From contig NZ_MIET01000025.1 of assembly GCF_003590335.1 (NCBI RefSeq), positions 52,261-116,260 of the forward strand: a stretch of DNA of 64,000 nucleotides, written 5' to 3'. This DNA is from Pseudoalteromonas sp. MSK9-3 (lineage in GTDB: Bacteria > Pseudomonadota > Gammaproteobacteria > Enterobacterales > Alteromonadaceae). Of the stretch, positions 1 through 9,500 are shown one piece after another. Numbering within the stretch: the stretch's first letter is position 1; the number at the start of each line of letters is the position of its first letter. A model generated the notes under the pieces. The model was not told the DNA's origin. It was given only the letters and a program-made list of their open reading frames with translations, and searched no databases. Made by a program: the position numbers and the translations under genes.

Positions 1-81
1 AAATACGATTCAGGCGTTGTAATCAGTTACAATCGCCCTTATCTTTTAGCCAGTTTTGATTTGATGTAAGAGAGTATATTT

Positions 82-408
82 ATGTTTAAAGGTGGAATGG
101 GTAACATGATGAAGCAAGCGCAGCAAATGCAAGAGCGCATGCAAAAAGCCCAAGACGAAATTAAAAATTTAGAAGTAACAGGTGAAGCGGGCGCAGGCTT
201 AGTGAAAGTCACTATGCTAGGTAGCCACAATGTACGTCGTGTTGAAATTGACGAAAGTCTAATGGAAGACGACAAAGACATGATTGAAGATTTACTTGCC
301 GCTGCAGTCAACGACGCAGTTCGCCGTGTAGGTGAAGCGTCAGAGAAAAAAATGGCAGACGTAACCGGCGGTATGCAACTACCACCTGGTATGAAGATGC
401 CGTTTTAA
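82..408 (+). CDS. ybaB: YbaB/EbfC family nucleoid-associated protein
   Basis: Small DNA-binding protein of 108 aa, the usual family length. The family forms dimers that bind and bridge DNA and is normally encoded between dnaX and recR. The N-terminus is glycine- and methionine-rich and followed by a helix rich in Gln and Lys. The central segment contains the family-typical pattern [14 protein letters not shown] near residues 33-46, and the C-terminus is rich in Gly, Met and Pro. The purine-rich AAGAGAG lies about 8 nt before the ATG. dnaX is presumably just off the left edge. On the right, recR is missing: a hairpin and an integrase remnant follow instead. Confidence 0.95.
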   Translation: MFKGGMGNMMKQAQQMQERMQKAQDEIKNLEVTGEAGAGLVKVTMLGSHNVRRVEIDESLMEDDKDMIEDLLAAAVNDAVRRVGEASEKKMADVTGGMQLPPGMKMPF

Positions 409-486
409 GTTGAAAGTCCTTACTTTATAAGGTTTGCAGAGGTTCGGTAATTCTTCGGGACATATTCGGGTCATAAGGCAGATAAT

Positions 487-520
487 AAAAAAGCTCAGAT
501 TTTTAGGTCTGAGCTTTTTA
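487..520 (+). terminator. Rho-independent terminator after ybaB
   Basis: A perfect stem, AAAAAGCTCAGA against TCTGAGCTTTTT, around an 8-nt loop. It is A-rich on one side and T-rich on the other, so it can work in both directions. It separates ybaB from the leftward integrase remnant. Confidence 0.8.
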
Positions 521-542
521 GTTTTTGGAGTGACTTACTAGT

Positions 543-734
543 TTAATAAGTTTGACCAAGGCTGGCTCCCAAGTTGTCCATGTAATCGGCTTCATCGCCT
601 TTAATCCATTTACCATAAACTTTGTTGATCATACCTGTGTCCGAATGTCCCATTTGCTCAGCTAACCAAGTAGTTCTCGCTCCATTCATTAGCAAACGGC
701 TAGCGTCAGTGTGACGAAGTTGGTGTTTTTCAAG
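543..734 (-). pseudogene. C-terminal remnant of a tyrosine recombinase (phage-type integrase)
   Basis: Reading leftward, an open frame of about 63 codons ends at the TAA at 543-545. It contains the C-terminal catalytic landmarks of tyrosine recombinases: HQLRH (His and Arg), MGH (second His) and VYGKW with the presumed nucleophilic Tyr. The tail DNLGASLGQTY follows. The rest of the catalytic domain and the whole N-terminus are missing. The frame runs straight into the end of the IS3-family element at about 728. No matching N-terminal half was seen to the right of that element, so this looks like a deletion next to the insertion rather than a simple interruption. It marks the ybaB side as the original edge of an integrated island. 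Confidence 0.85.
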
Positions 735-753
735 GTAGTTGTCGCCTGAGCTG

Positions 754-1761
754 TTAAGCTACTTCTCTTTTGTTCTCTGGATTCAACTCCACATCACTGA
801 TTTCATCCCAATTTCTGGTGTGCTTTGACCAGCGGTTAGCATTCTTTTCTTGCGCTTTTTTATATAACTCACGGCGCTTTGCCAATATCGCTCTATCTTC
901 CCCACTATGACGTTGCCCGGGTGTCACGAACTTGATACGACTATGCCTGTGTGTGTTGTTGTACCAATTCGTGAAGCCTTTCACCCAGCTTCTTGCATCT
1001 TCAAGGTGCTTAAAACCTTCACTTGGCCAGCGGTGGCTATATTTAATCGTGCGAAACAGAGATCCCGAATATGGATTATCATTGCTGACACCTGGACGGC
1101 TACGAGAGCCTATTATCCCCATTTCAAGCATCTTGGCCTGCATCGTCAGGCACTTCATCGGACTACCGTTATCTGAGTGCAATACAACATTTTGTTTAAC
1201 GCATTTCTCAGCCCAGAGTGTACGTTCAAGTAATTCCGCAGCATATTCTCCTGACTCACTATCATGAACTTCCCAACCCACAATTTTACGGCTGAAGATG
1301 TCGATTATCATGTAGAGGTAGAAGAAGCGACCAATTACTGTTGAAGGGCAGTAGCTGATATCCCAAGTCCAAACTTGGTTTGGCCCTGTCGCCGTATACC
1401 CCCTAGGCTTAACTCGGCTATTCTTAGGCTTTGCTTTACCTCGATGAGTCAATTGGTCATTGGCTTTCAGCACACGATAAAAGCTTGATTCAGATGCGAT
1501 ATACTGCCCGCTATCTGCCAGCATTGGCACTATCTGGCTCGGCCCTAAATTGGCGTATTCCTCTTGGTTGCTGATATCTAATATTGCTTGTTGCTCTTCC
1601 TCTGTCAGCTTATTTTTCGGCTCTGGTCTTTTCGCTGTTGGCCTTTTATCAGGGATGATTTCACCCTGTTCTTGCCAACGCTGTAACGTCCGTATAGACA
1701 AACCTATTTCTTCACAGGCTCTCTCTTTTCTTGCGCCAGAGGTCACGGCATCATCAATCAA
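754..1761 (-). CDS. IS3-family transposase OrfB with catalytic Glu replaced by Gly
   Basis: This is the integrase-core half of an IS3-type transposase: an N-terminal helix-turn-helix region (residues ~10-35), then an rve-type DDE domain. The first Asp is D134 in TWDIS and the second is D197 in HSDNG. The third acidic residue should lie 35 residues on, as in YSESLF, but the sequence reads YSGSLF with Gly233. K240 sits seven residues later, where the family has its conserved Lys or Arg, so the alignment is firm. The codon is GGA at 1063-1065 on the minus strand, one base from GAA. Expression probably needs -1 frameshifting from orfA at the GGGGGG run near its end, after which an open frame leads into this region. 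Loss of the Glu should abolish strand transfer. Confidence 0.85.
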   Translation of the reverse strand: MIDDAVTSGARKERACEEIGLSIRTLQRWQEQGEIIPDKRPTAKRPEPKNKLTEEEQQAILDISNQEEYANLGPSQIVPMLADSGQYIASESSFYRVLKANDQLTHRGKAKPKNSRVKPRGYTATGPNQVWTWDISYCPSTVIGRFFYLYMIIDIFSRKIVGWEVHDSESGEYAAELLERTLWAEKCVKQNVVLHSDNGSPMKCLTMQAKMLEMGIIGSRSRPGVSNDNPYSGSLFRTIKYSHRWPSEGFKHLEDARSWVKGFTNWYNNTHRHSRIKFVTPGQRHSGEDRAILAKRRELYKKAQEKNANRWSKHTRNWDEISDVELNPENKREVA

Positions 1762-1793
1762 AGATGCGTAATACTGTCTATCTGAGTGTGAGG

Positions 1794-2285
1794 TTAACTG
1801 TCCTCGTCTTCCCCCCAGTAGGTATTTAACTTCTTTCTTAGCACCAATAATGCCGCGGTTTCAGCAAGGGCTGCATCTTTACGTTTAAGCTCTTTTTCTA
1901 GCTCTTTGATCCGCTTATGATCAGCTTTTCGCTCTTGGGTTAATTGCTTACGCTGCTGGGCTTGCGTCTGATTACCTTCAATACAGCTTTGCCTCCATTC
2001 TTTAACTTGCTCAGGGTAAAGCCCTTTTTCACGGCAATACTCACTTAACTCAATTTCGCTCAATGCTGCTGTTTCTAAAACAATTGAGAACTTCTGCTCT
2101 GGTGACCAACCATCTAAACTATTACTCTCTGTCAAACTAGACCCTACTTTTAAATACTTATCTCGCCATGAATACAAAGTAGATAAGTTGATACTTTCTT
2201 GCTTTGCGAATTGACCTAATGATAAGCCACTTTCAACCAGCTTTCTAATGACTGCTTGCTTATGGTCTTCTGGATAATGCTTCAC
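1794..2285 (-). CDS. IS3-family transposase OrfA (helix-turn-helix)
   Basis: DNA-binding half of the element, 163 aa. It has two HTH-like segments. The first is near residues 8-40 (HKQAVIRKLVESGLSLGQFA). The second is in the middle (WSPEQKFSIVLETAALSEIEL). A C-terminal Lys/Glu-rich coiled coil (residues ~105-145) is of the kind that mediates multimerisation in IS3 OrfA proteins. It ends at YWGEDEDS, with a G-rich run just upstream of the stop that could serve as the frameshift site into orfB. Confidence 0.85.
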   Translation of the reverse strand: MKHYPEDHKQAVIRKLVESGLSLGQFAKQESINLSTLYSWRDKYLKVGSSLTESNSLDGWSPEQKFSIVLETAALSEIELSEYCREKGLYPEQVKEWRQSCIEGNQTQAQQRKQLTQERKADHKRIKELEKELKRKDAALAETAALLVLRKKLNTYWGEDEDS

Positions 2286-2349
2286 TCACAACTAACTTAC
2301 CGCTCCCTGTTTTATTTTATGAAAAACTGAGGCGACAACTATCCTGACA

Positions 2350-2658
2350 CAGGGGGGGGGTCCTAGCTCTGTGCCTTGTACACAGCTATTCACGACAAGT
2401 GTGAAATAAAATAACTGTCGGAATTCCTATGTGGGCTTCCAATCAATGATCCCGCTCTTTAGGTGAACGAGTGACGGCATTTAACCAAGTAGTTGTGAGC
2501 ATTCTCTATTCATAAAACCTGCCCTCATAAACACATAAGAACAATTTACGAAAACTAACATTGATTAGATTCAACAATTGAGCTGATTAATAGTGACAAC
2601 CTATAGCATAAGTGGTATAAAAATCATAATGTTAATAGCATTTCATAAGGAGTTAGAA
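2350..2658. other. Intergenic region between the first IS element and the defence locus
   Basis: About 310 bases without a convincing gene. It starts with a run of nine G (2352-2360), then AT-rich DNA. It should hold the promoter of the rightward defence operon, but I cannot point to clear -35/-10 boxes. An in-frame upstream GTG (2593) and ATG (2629) exist but lack good ribosome-binding sites. Confidence 0.5.
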
Positions 2659-3459
2659 GTGCATCCACAAGTGGGGTTGGTAAAAGAGTTAGTTCAATCA
2701 ATTTTTAAACATCAACAATTCTCATGTGCAATATTGGTATGTAAAAACCCGAAGCTAATCTCTTTATTATGCTGTGAGTTTGCAAAAACAAAACTTTCAA
2801 GCCCTTACCCTGCTGGAACAAATTTATATTATCCAATCGACGGTACTAACAAATATAGTAAAGTTAAAATTCAAGAAACTACCGAGATTGGCGGCGACAT
2901 TTGGTACAAGTTTGCATTAAGACGGGGCAATAACCCAATTTGTGAACAGTTCAATCGATTAGATGACTTTGACAAAAAAGCAAAGTTAGCAAGAGATCAA
3001 GAGGGTACCGATTGGATAGATCGAAATAATGTAGTCGTCGATAACATTCAAATGCATTCCGGTACATTTTTTCCCACTATTATTTCTCAATTCAGAAATT
3101 TTGAAGAAGCGATTTATGAAGAAATCGAAGGTTCAATGCTAAAAAGCTTGTTAGGCATTGATAGCCTAGTTGATTTAAAAAGTGCAATAAGGTTCACATC
3201 TGAAAGTAAGGTTGATCTTGAACACGATAAAAACCGAGTTTGGATAAATACAGTCCCAGATCGTATTGATAATAATAATATCGTGCTTCTATCAGCAGCA
3301 CATAGCAGATTTGTCGAGTTTAAGTCTGAAATAGAAAGCCTTTTTATCAGAACAGAATCAGCTGAAGTTCTTCAATTTGAGGAATTACCTCAAAACCTAA
3401 AAAGCATTGTTGAAATCACTGCGGGAACAAACCCTTTATCAATTTGGAGGGTTAGATGA
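2659..3459 (+). CDS. Unrecognised protein, first gene of the DISARM-like operon (possible N-terminal half of a split DrmE)
   Basis: I chose the GTG at 2659 because TAAGGAG lies 6 nt upstream. In-frame starts at 2593 and 2629 have no such site. The product is about 266 aa. I do not recognise a catalytic motif and see no signal peptide or membrane segment. Residues ~20-45 (AILVCKN...LLCCEFAKT) look like a beta-strand/helix unit, and PAGTNLYYPIDGTNKY follows. Its stop overlaps the next start by 4 nt (ATGA), so the two are translationally coupled. In class 2 DISARM loci a single protein of unknown function, DrmE, sits ahead of drmA. This gene and the next could be its two halves. That is inference from position only. 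Confidence 0.6.
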   Translation: MHPQVGLVKELVQSIFKHQQFSCAILVCKNPKLISLLCCEFAKTKLSSPYPAGTNLYYPIDGTNKYSKVKIQETTEIGGDIWYKFALRRGNNPICEQFNRLDDFDKKAKLARDQEGTDWIDRNNVVVDNIQMHSGTFFPTIISQFRNFEEAIYEEIEGSMLKSLLGIDSLVDLKSAIRFTSESKVDLEHDKNRVWINTVPDRIDNNNIVLLSAAHSRFVEFKSEIESLFIRTESAEVLQFEELPQNLKSIVEITAGTNPLSIWRVR

Positions 3460-4811
3460 ACCAAGTAGCTAATTTTGCAACTTTTACATCATCGGAACTG
3501 GTCAATTTAAATTATTCTTACGAACCAATAACAGAATATATAGAGCTTTTGAATTATCTTTATCAAAGCTCAGAAACAGATATACAGAAACATACGTGCA
3601 GCAAGTACAAAAACATACTGAATGATTATTTGGGAGGTAGGGAGCCACAAGAAGAAGAGCTAAAATCGATTCTTGAGAAAAGAAAGCACTTTGGCTCAGA
3701 TAAAGGTGCGTTTTATGTTGCTGCAAAGAGGCTATATCAGCTAGTTAAAAGTTACATTGAAGTCAAAGTCGTTCTGCAAAACTGTCTCAACGAGATACTC
3801 AACAGCATCAATGGGGATATTGTTATACTTTGCAAAAAGCCTGATGACCAAGATTTTTTAGGCTCACTTATTTGTGATGCGAATAAGAGTAGGGTCGGTT
3901 TTGTTTTCCCAAGGCAATTAAGAAACCATTACATCACTTGCACGTTAGTAATAATTGCTCCTAGTTACTGGTTCAAAGAATTATTGGCTTACCCGTGTTC
4001 CGCTAGCACACTAGTAGTCCAACCGGAGAATTTACCACCTTCAGTTGTAAAGCATGATATTTTTGATGGTGTCGGCGGGGAAAGTTTATGGACATCTAAA
4101 AAGCATAACCCAAGCATCCAAAACCGTAGATTGCTATTGCCATCCCCTCCCAATTACAAAAGAGAAGAGAAGAAAGAAAATAGCTTATCAGACTTAGTTA
4201 ATGAGCTTAGCCGTATGCAACCTAGTATCTTTACAAGGGAAATAAAAAGTGTCACGGGGCAAGTTGCGCTTATTGAAGTTAATCGAAAATATTTAACTGT
4301 AGATCAGTATGGTGTATTGAAGCTAAGGCCATTTTTAGAGGATGATGAGCTAGATGACTGTAAATATATAGTCAATGAAATTGATCACTCCGAAATGTCA
4401 GACGATGACGTAAATATGGAGCTTAGGAGGCAAATGGAATCATGGAAGGTTCCGTTAAGGGAATATTACCAACCATATGAATTACCGAGGTTATTGACTT
4501 CGTTGGGGGCAAAACATGCCAAAGACTACAATATAAATAATTGGAAGAAGAAAGATACAATTCGGCCGAAAGATGATGATGATTTCAAAGCATTGTTAAA
4601 GTTTGCTGATATCCCTGAAGTTGAATTTCCAGCGTTCTTTAATTTAGCTAAAGATATTCTAAGCAACTGTATTTCAATTGGACATAAAAAATCAGAGGTT
4701 TCTAGAGAAATTATAGCTAAAGAGCTACGTAAGCGCCTGCAACACCAAGACACTCTACCCTCAAGTTTTAACGTTGGCAAAATTAAAGCTTCAATCTTGG
4801 TCGTAGGATAA
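3456..4811 (+). CDS. Unrecognised 451-aa protein of the DISARM-like operon (possible C-terminal half of a split DrmE)
   Basis: The start is well supported: GGAGG stands 6 nt before the ATG, which overlaps the previous stop. The protein is soluble, with no membrane segments. The N-terminal third is helical and rich in Lys, Glu and Tyr. The middle (GDIVILCKKPDDQDFLGSLI, from about residue 119) resembles an alpha/beta unit. The C-terminal ~130 residues (from LREYYQPYELPRLLTSLGAKHA) look like an all-helical domain. I see no Walker motif, nuclease motif or zinc ligands. It lies immediately upstream of the NERD-helicase gene in the same operon. Its function is unknown, and a split-DrmE identity rests on gene order alone. 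Confidence 0.65.
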   Translation: MNQVANFATFTSSELVNLNYSYEPITEYIELLNYLYQSSETDIQKHTCSKYKNILNDYLGGREPQEEELKSILEKRKHFGSDKGAFYVAAKRLYQLVKSYIEVKVVLQNCLNEILNSINGDIVILCKKPDDQDFLGSLICDANKSRVGFVFPRQLRNHYITCTLVIIAPSYWFKELLAYPCSASTLVVQPENLPPSVVKHDIFDGVGGESLWTSKKHNPSIQNRRLLLPSPPNYKREEKKENSLSDLVNELSRMQPSIFTREIKSVTGQVALIEVNRKYLTVDQYGVLKLRPFLEDDELDDCKYIVNEIDHSEMSDDDVNMELRRQMESWKVPLREYYQPYELPRLLTSLGAKHAKDYNINNWKKKDTIRPKDDDDFKALLKFADIPEVEFPAFFNLAKDILSNCISIGHKKSEVSREIIAKELRKRLQHQDTLPSSFNVGKIKASILVVG

Positions 4812-4817
4812 AAGCAT

Positions 4818-6530
4818 ATGTCAAATATGATACCGAGAGTTATCGATATAGATAACCCCAGTGATGGGGAGAAACACTTATTTGAAAGGCTTAGACAAGA
4901 CCCTGATACCAAAGAGTGGACAGTTTTACATTCACTAAATATAGCCCATCATAAAACTCAAGTTCTAGGTGAAATAGATTTTTTAGTTATCATTCCTGAA
5001 GTATGTATTTTTGCTATAGAAGTGAAAGCACATAGATATGCTAGGTTCGAACAAGGTTTGTGGTATTTAGGTCGCAGTAGTCAAAGCTGTTTAAAAGGCC
5101 CTTTTAAACAGGTAAATGACGCAGTTTTTAGTTTGGCAGAATATCTAAAGTCAAAAAATACATCATTGTGTAATATTCCTATATTTCCTTTCGTAATATT
5201 TACTCATACAGAGCTGATAGCACCAAGTATTGAATGGCATTCACGAGAGTTTTGCGGAGTTAGAGAATATAGAAAAACGGCAATTTCAAAACTTTTGTTA
5301 AATCGAGCCACTTCATACCGTAAAAAACTAGCTAATACTTCAACTGTAAGATGGTTTAAATCAACAGACACAAGACCAGCTAAAATTGATATTGAAACGC
5401 TAATAAAAGTGATAAGGCCATCCTTGGAAATGCCTACTAGTTTTGGCTTTTTTCGAGACGAAACCAAAAAGGATCTTTTTGAATTTACCAAGGAACAGTT
5501 TGTAGCATTAGATGCGATGGAAGATAACAAAAGGGTCGTTTTTAACGGTGCTGCTGGTGTTGGAAAGACCATCCTAGCTTTAGAATCAGCAAATAGGGTA
5601 ATTGTTAGGGGGGAGCGGGTACTTTTCGTATGTAAAAATAAACATCTAGCTAGTAGTTTACGAAAATTTCATTCAAATATTGATATTTATACAATTACTG
5701 AACTTCTAGAGAGGTATGCCAACTCAGAGTTTGTGAAAAAAAGTGCGAAAGATAGAAACGATTACTGGACTATAGACCTCCCGAACAATGCTTTTGAAGA
5801 AATATTAAATAAAGAAATTGTCCCATACAAATATTTAGTGCTCGATGAGGCTCAAGACATATTGAGTGTTCAAAATTGGTTAGATTGCTTGGAACTGCTG
5901 ATAGACCAAGGTCTATCCAACGGGCGCTGGAGTTTATTCGGAGACTTTGAGCTTCAAAATATTTACTCTATGTATGAAATGAATACTTTATTGGATGACT
6001 TTCGAAACCGTTGCAATGATTTTTCTATTTATCGCTTAGCCATAAATTGCAGGAACATTCAGGCAGTCAGTGAACTCAGTTTTTCTTTAGCGAGTATAGA
6101 AATTCCTTATAGCCATTTTTTGAGAACAAGTAATCCATTATTTGATTCTAAGTATTATTTCTATGCTTCGGATGAACAACAAGTAAATAAAATATCGAGC
6201 GTAGTTCAAAAGCTTATTCTGCAAGGTTTTAAAGCTTCAGAATTAGTCCTTTTATCTAAAGTTTCTGAATCAAAGTCAATCTCTAAACAATACGAAAGCG
6301 AACTTAATGTTGTGCCGTTTGGCTTTAGGGAAGATGCAGTTCAATATACTTCTATTCATAAGTTTAAAGGGTTGGATTCACCCGTAGTTATTTTAACTGA
6401 CTTTTCTGAAATAGAATCAGAACAGTCGAAGAAACTGTTGTATGTAGGTGCAAGTAGGGCAACGGAACTAGTGATCTATATGTTTAAAGATGAAGTTAAA
6501 ACACACTTATTGAAAGGGATCAAAAATTAA
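4818..6530 (+). CDS. NERD-domain nuclease fused to an SF1 (UvrD-like) helicase
   Basis: 570 aa. The N-terminal domain (~15-130) has the nuclease-related NERD pattern: GEIDFLV (E52, D54) and IEVKA (E68, K70). This is the layout of a PD-(D/E)xK-type active site. A superfamily 1 helicase core follows. Walker A is NGAAGVGKT (243-251) and Walker B is DEAQD (343-347). The late motifs are SIHKFKGLDSPVV (~513) and LLYVGASRATEL (~540-551), where helicases carry motifs V and VI. The predicted role is ATP-driven DNA unwinding with cleavage. It starts 6 nt after the preceding stop and ends 2 nt before drmA, so it belongs to the operon. It takes the place expected for a nuclease component, since no phospholipase-D DrmC is present. 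Confidence 0.85.
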   Translation: MSNMIPRVIDIDNPSDGEKHLFERLRQDPDTKEWTVLHSLNIAHHKTQVLGEIDFLVIIPEVCIFAIEVKAHRYARFEQGLWYLGRSSQSCLKGPFKQVNDAVFSLAEYLKSKNTSLCNIPIFPFVIFTHTELIAPSIEWHSREFCGVREYRKTAISKLLLNRATSYRKKLANTSTVRWFKSTDTRPAKIDIETLIKVIRPSLEMPTSFGFFRDETKKDLFEFTKEQFVALDAMEDNKRVVFNGAAGVGKTILALESANRVIVRGERVLFVCKNKHLASSLRKFHSNIDIYTITELLERYANSEFVKKSAKDRNDYWTIDLPNNAFEEILNKEIVPYKYLVLDEAQDILSVQNWLDCLELLIDQGLSNGRWSLFGDFELQNIYSMYEMNTLLDDFRNRCNDFSIYRLAINCRNIQAVSELSFSLASIEIPYSHFLRTSNPLFDSKYYFYASDEQQVNKISSVVQKLILQGFKASELVLLSKVSESKSISKQYESELNVVPFGFREDAVQYTSIHKFKGLDSPVVILTDFSEIESEQSKKLLYVGASRATELVIYMFKDEVKTHLLKGIKN

Positions 6531-6532
6531 AA

Positions 6533-9500
6533 ATGAAAGGTGCAGAAGTTAGAGACAATATAATCTTTGGAACTTTGTCTGAAGAACTTGTTGGGCCTTG
6601 TGCCTATGGAGAAAAGTTTAAATGGCAAGACGGAAAGGTTAAGAAGAAACAAATTAATATTCCTTTGATGTCTGACGACGATGGAGAAGAAATACTAAAA
6701 ACGTATCCAATACAACGATATGGAGTTGGTGTACTATACCCATTGGAAGAGCTTGAAGCCATGCCAACTGAAGCAAACACTGTGGAAAGCATTAAACCTC
6801 TTAGCCAATCTGAACATGAAGCTATTAAGCCACCTTCACTTTCAAAACAGACTATCTTAAATACAAATGATGATAAAGATGACTTTGATGTCTCTTTAGC
6901 TAATTCGAGAGCACCGAGTAGTATGGGGTTATCATTTGTAGTGAATGAAGAGGAGCCAATTAAGTTAAAGATTTCTATTAAAGGAGCTTTTTATGAGGAC
7001 TTCAAGGTTCAAAGTGACGAAGGACATATATTCAATTGGTGGAAAAGAAAGCCTGTGTCCACGGACTTTGAATATACTCTTGCATCAGATAGAAGTAAGA
7101 TCAGTATTGCTTTAAAAGAAACTTCTACTGAACCAAACTTTTCAGAAATTCATGTAGAAGGGGTTATTCGCCGTTACGGTGATTACAGAATCGTTACACT
7201 AGTATTAGTTAACCGCTCAACTGATATTTCGAGCTATTTAGAGAGAAATAAACGGTCTTTGTTTCAAGCGCAGTTATCGGTGGAAACTAAAACATTAGAT
7301 GGAGCATCTACTGATAATATACTGCCTTATCAGAGTGCTGCATTAGACCTTTTCTCTGAAAACTTGGAAGAAGACGAACTAAGTAATCAGTTACTTTATC
7401 GTATTACGCCATCCTTCGCCAAAGGTCACGGGGTTGCAGCTGACTGGAATTTATCTCCATATGAAGCCAAGGAGTCGGTTTCTAGTGTCTGGACAGAATC
7501 ATTACCCTCATTTGAAACTCCTAGTATCACAGCAGAAATTAAGAATGAGGATGAGACCTTAACCATTTCTATGAAGGAGCTGTCAGAATTATCAACTGGG
7601 AGCCTTGGAGAGTTTCAGCTAAAGCAGTTGATTGATTGGTACGAGAGGTGGATTGGTAAACTAGTCGAAGAAAAACAGTCTATTACATCAGGAAATCAGG
7701 AGCATACGAAACTGCTCATTGAGCAAGCTGATAAACACATATCAAAATGTCGAGAAGCTCATATTCGAATGTCAGAGGGCTTAAAAGTCTTACAGACTAA
7801 CAGCCAAGCTAAAAAAGCATTTAAACTTGCTAATTTAGCAATGTTAAATCAACAAAAAAGAGCACCTAAGAAAATCAGAAAGGCTTCATTAGAGGAAGGT
7901 ACACTCAAGTTTGACAGTGAGTTTAGCGAGAATTCTTCCGCTAAAGGTATTTGGAGACCATTTCAGATTGGATTTTTGTTGATGTGTGTTAGTGGCGCAG
8001 TTAACCCAGAACATTTAGATCATGAATTGGTTGACTTGATATGGTTTCCAACTGGCGGCGGTAAAACGGAAGCTTATCTTGGTTTAGCAGCTTTTACTTT
8101 GTTATACAACAGACTGGAGTATGGAGAAAAAGCAGAAAGTGTTCAGGTATTAATGCGGTACACCTTGCGATTGTTGACTGCACAACAACTGCAACGCGCG
8201 TCTACACTAATATGTTGTTTAGAGGTCATTCGCAGAGAACACAAGATACCTGGTGGACAATTTGGAATTGGGCTTTGGGTAGGAAGTAAAAATACTCCTA
8301 ATAAGAGAGCTGTTGCAAAGGCAAAGTTATCAAAGATTAAATCAGACTTAAATAAAGGTGAAATAGAAAACCCATTCTTACTGGATCGCTGCCCCCATTG
8401 CGCCGCTCAGCTTGGAGTAGCGGGAGAAGATAAAAAGATACTATTAGGTTACAAGGCATACAAAGGAACTGTGAAGTTTCATTGTGAAGATAAAAAGTGT
8501 GACTTTCATAATGAAATCCCTGTTTATTTAGTTGACGAAGATATATACGACAAGAAGCCTTCCTTAGTTATTGGCACAGTGGACAAATTCGCAATGCTCG
8601 CTTGGGAGCCTAAAATTAGAAGTTTATTCGGCATAGACCAAGAAGGTGAAAGAAGTAAATTACCTCCTCAACTGATAATCCAAGATGAACTTCACCTGAT
8701 TACTGGTCCTCTTGGAACAATGGTTGGATTATATGAGCCGTTAATTGAAGAGCTATGCTCTTATACCGACGACAATGGCAAATACATAAAGCCTAAAATT
8801 GTTTGTGCAACTGCAACAACAAAAGGTTATAAAGAGCAAGTTCAGTCAATATATGGTAGGAGTAGGACAGACATATTTCCTCCTCCTGGACTTACATCTG
8901 AAGACTCATTTTTTGCAAGGTATGAGAGAGACGAGTCGGATAAACTGAAACCCGGAAGAAAATATGTCGGAGTTTGTGCTCCGGGACTAGGTTCAGTTTT
9001 AACCACTCAGGTGCGAACTCATTCTGCTCTGTTGTTCTCTTCAAATCGAGTGGAACTTGAGAATAGAGATCCTTGGGTTACTTTATTGAGCTTTTATAAC
9101 AGTATTAGGGAGCTTGGTGGTGCCTTAACTTTATTTCAAGCTGATATCATCAGCTATTTATTAGAGCTTAAACGTAGATACCCTTCTTTTCTATTACCTC
9201 GATTTTTAAATGGAGGAATGGAATTAACTAGCCGATTGAAAGATGACGAAATTCCCGCTGCTATTGCTTTACTTGAACGAAGTTTGAGTACATCTCTTTT
9301 AAAACCAAGTGATAAGTTCCATGCAGCTATTATTGAAGAGACTAAAAGGCTAGTTAATAAGCACCAAGAGATTAAAGAGCCAGGGGACAAACTTCTTACG
9401 TGTTTAACGATGAAAGGGGCGCTGTCTGTAGAAGATTATATTCTGGTTGATGAACTAAAAGCTGCTTGCAAAGCTAATGATATTAAATACCCCAATCAAA

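Larger units (their letters stand above)
728..2349 (-). mobile_element. IS3-family insertion sequence (orfA-orfB), probably immobile
   Basis: Two leftward transposase frames are flanked by inverted repeats. The best conserved part is TAGTTGTCGCCT at 736-747, with its complement at 2330-2341. Weaker similarity extends outward to about 728 and 2349, so the outer limits are approximate. I see no target-site duplication. A run of nine G at 2352-2360 lies just outside the right end. The element truncates the integrase. Its OrfB lacks the catalytic glutamate. Confidence 0.8.
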
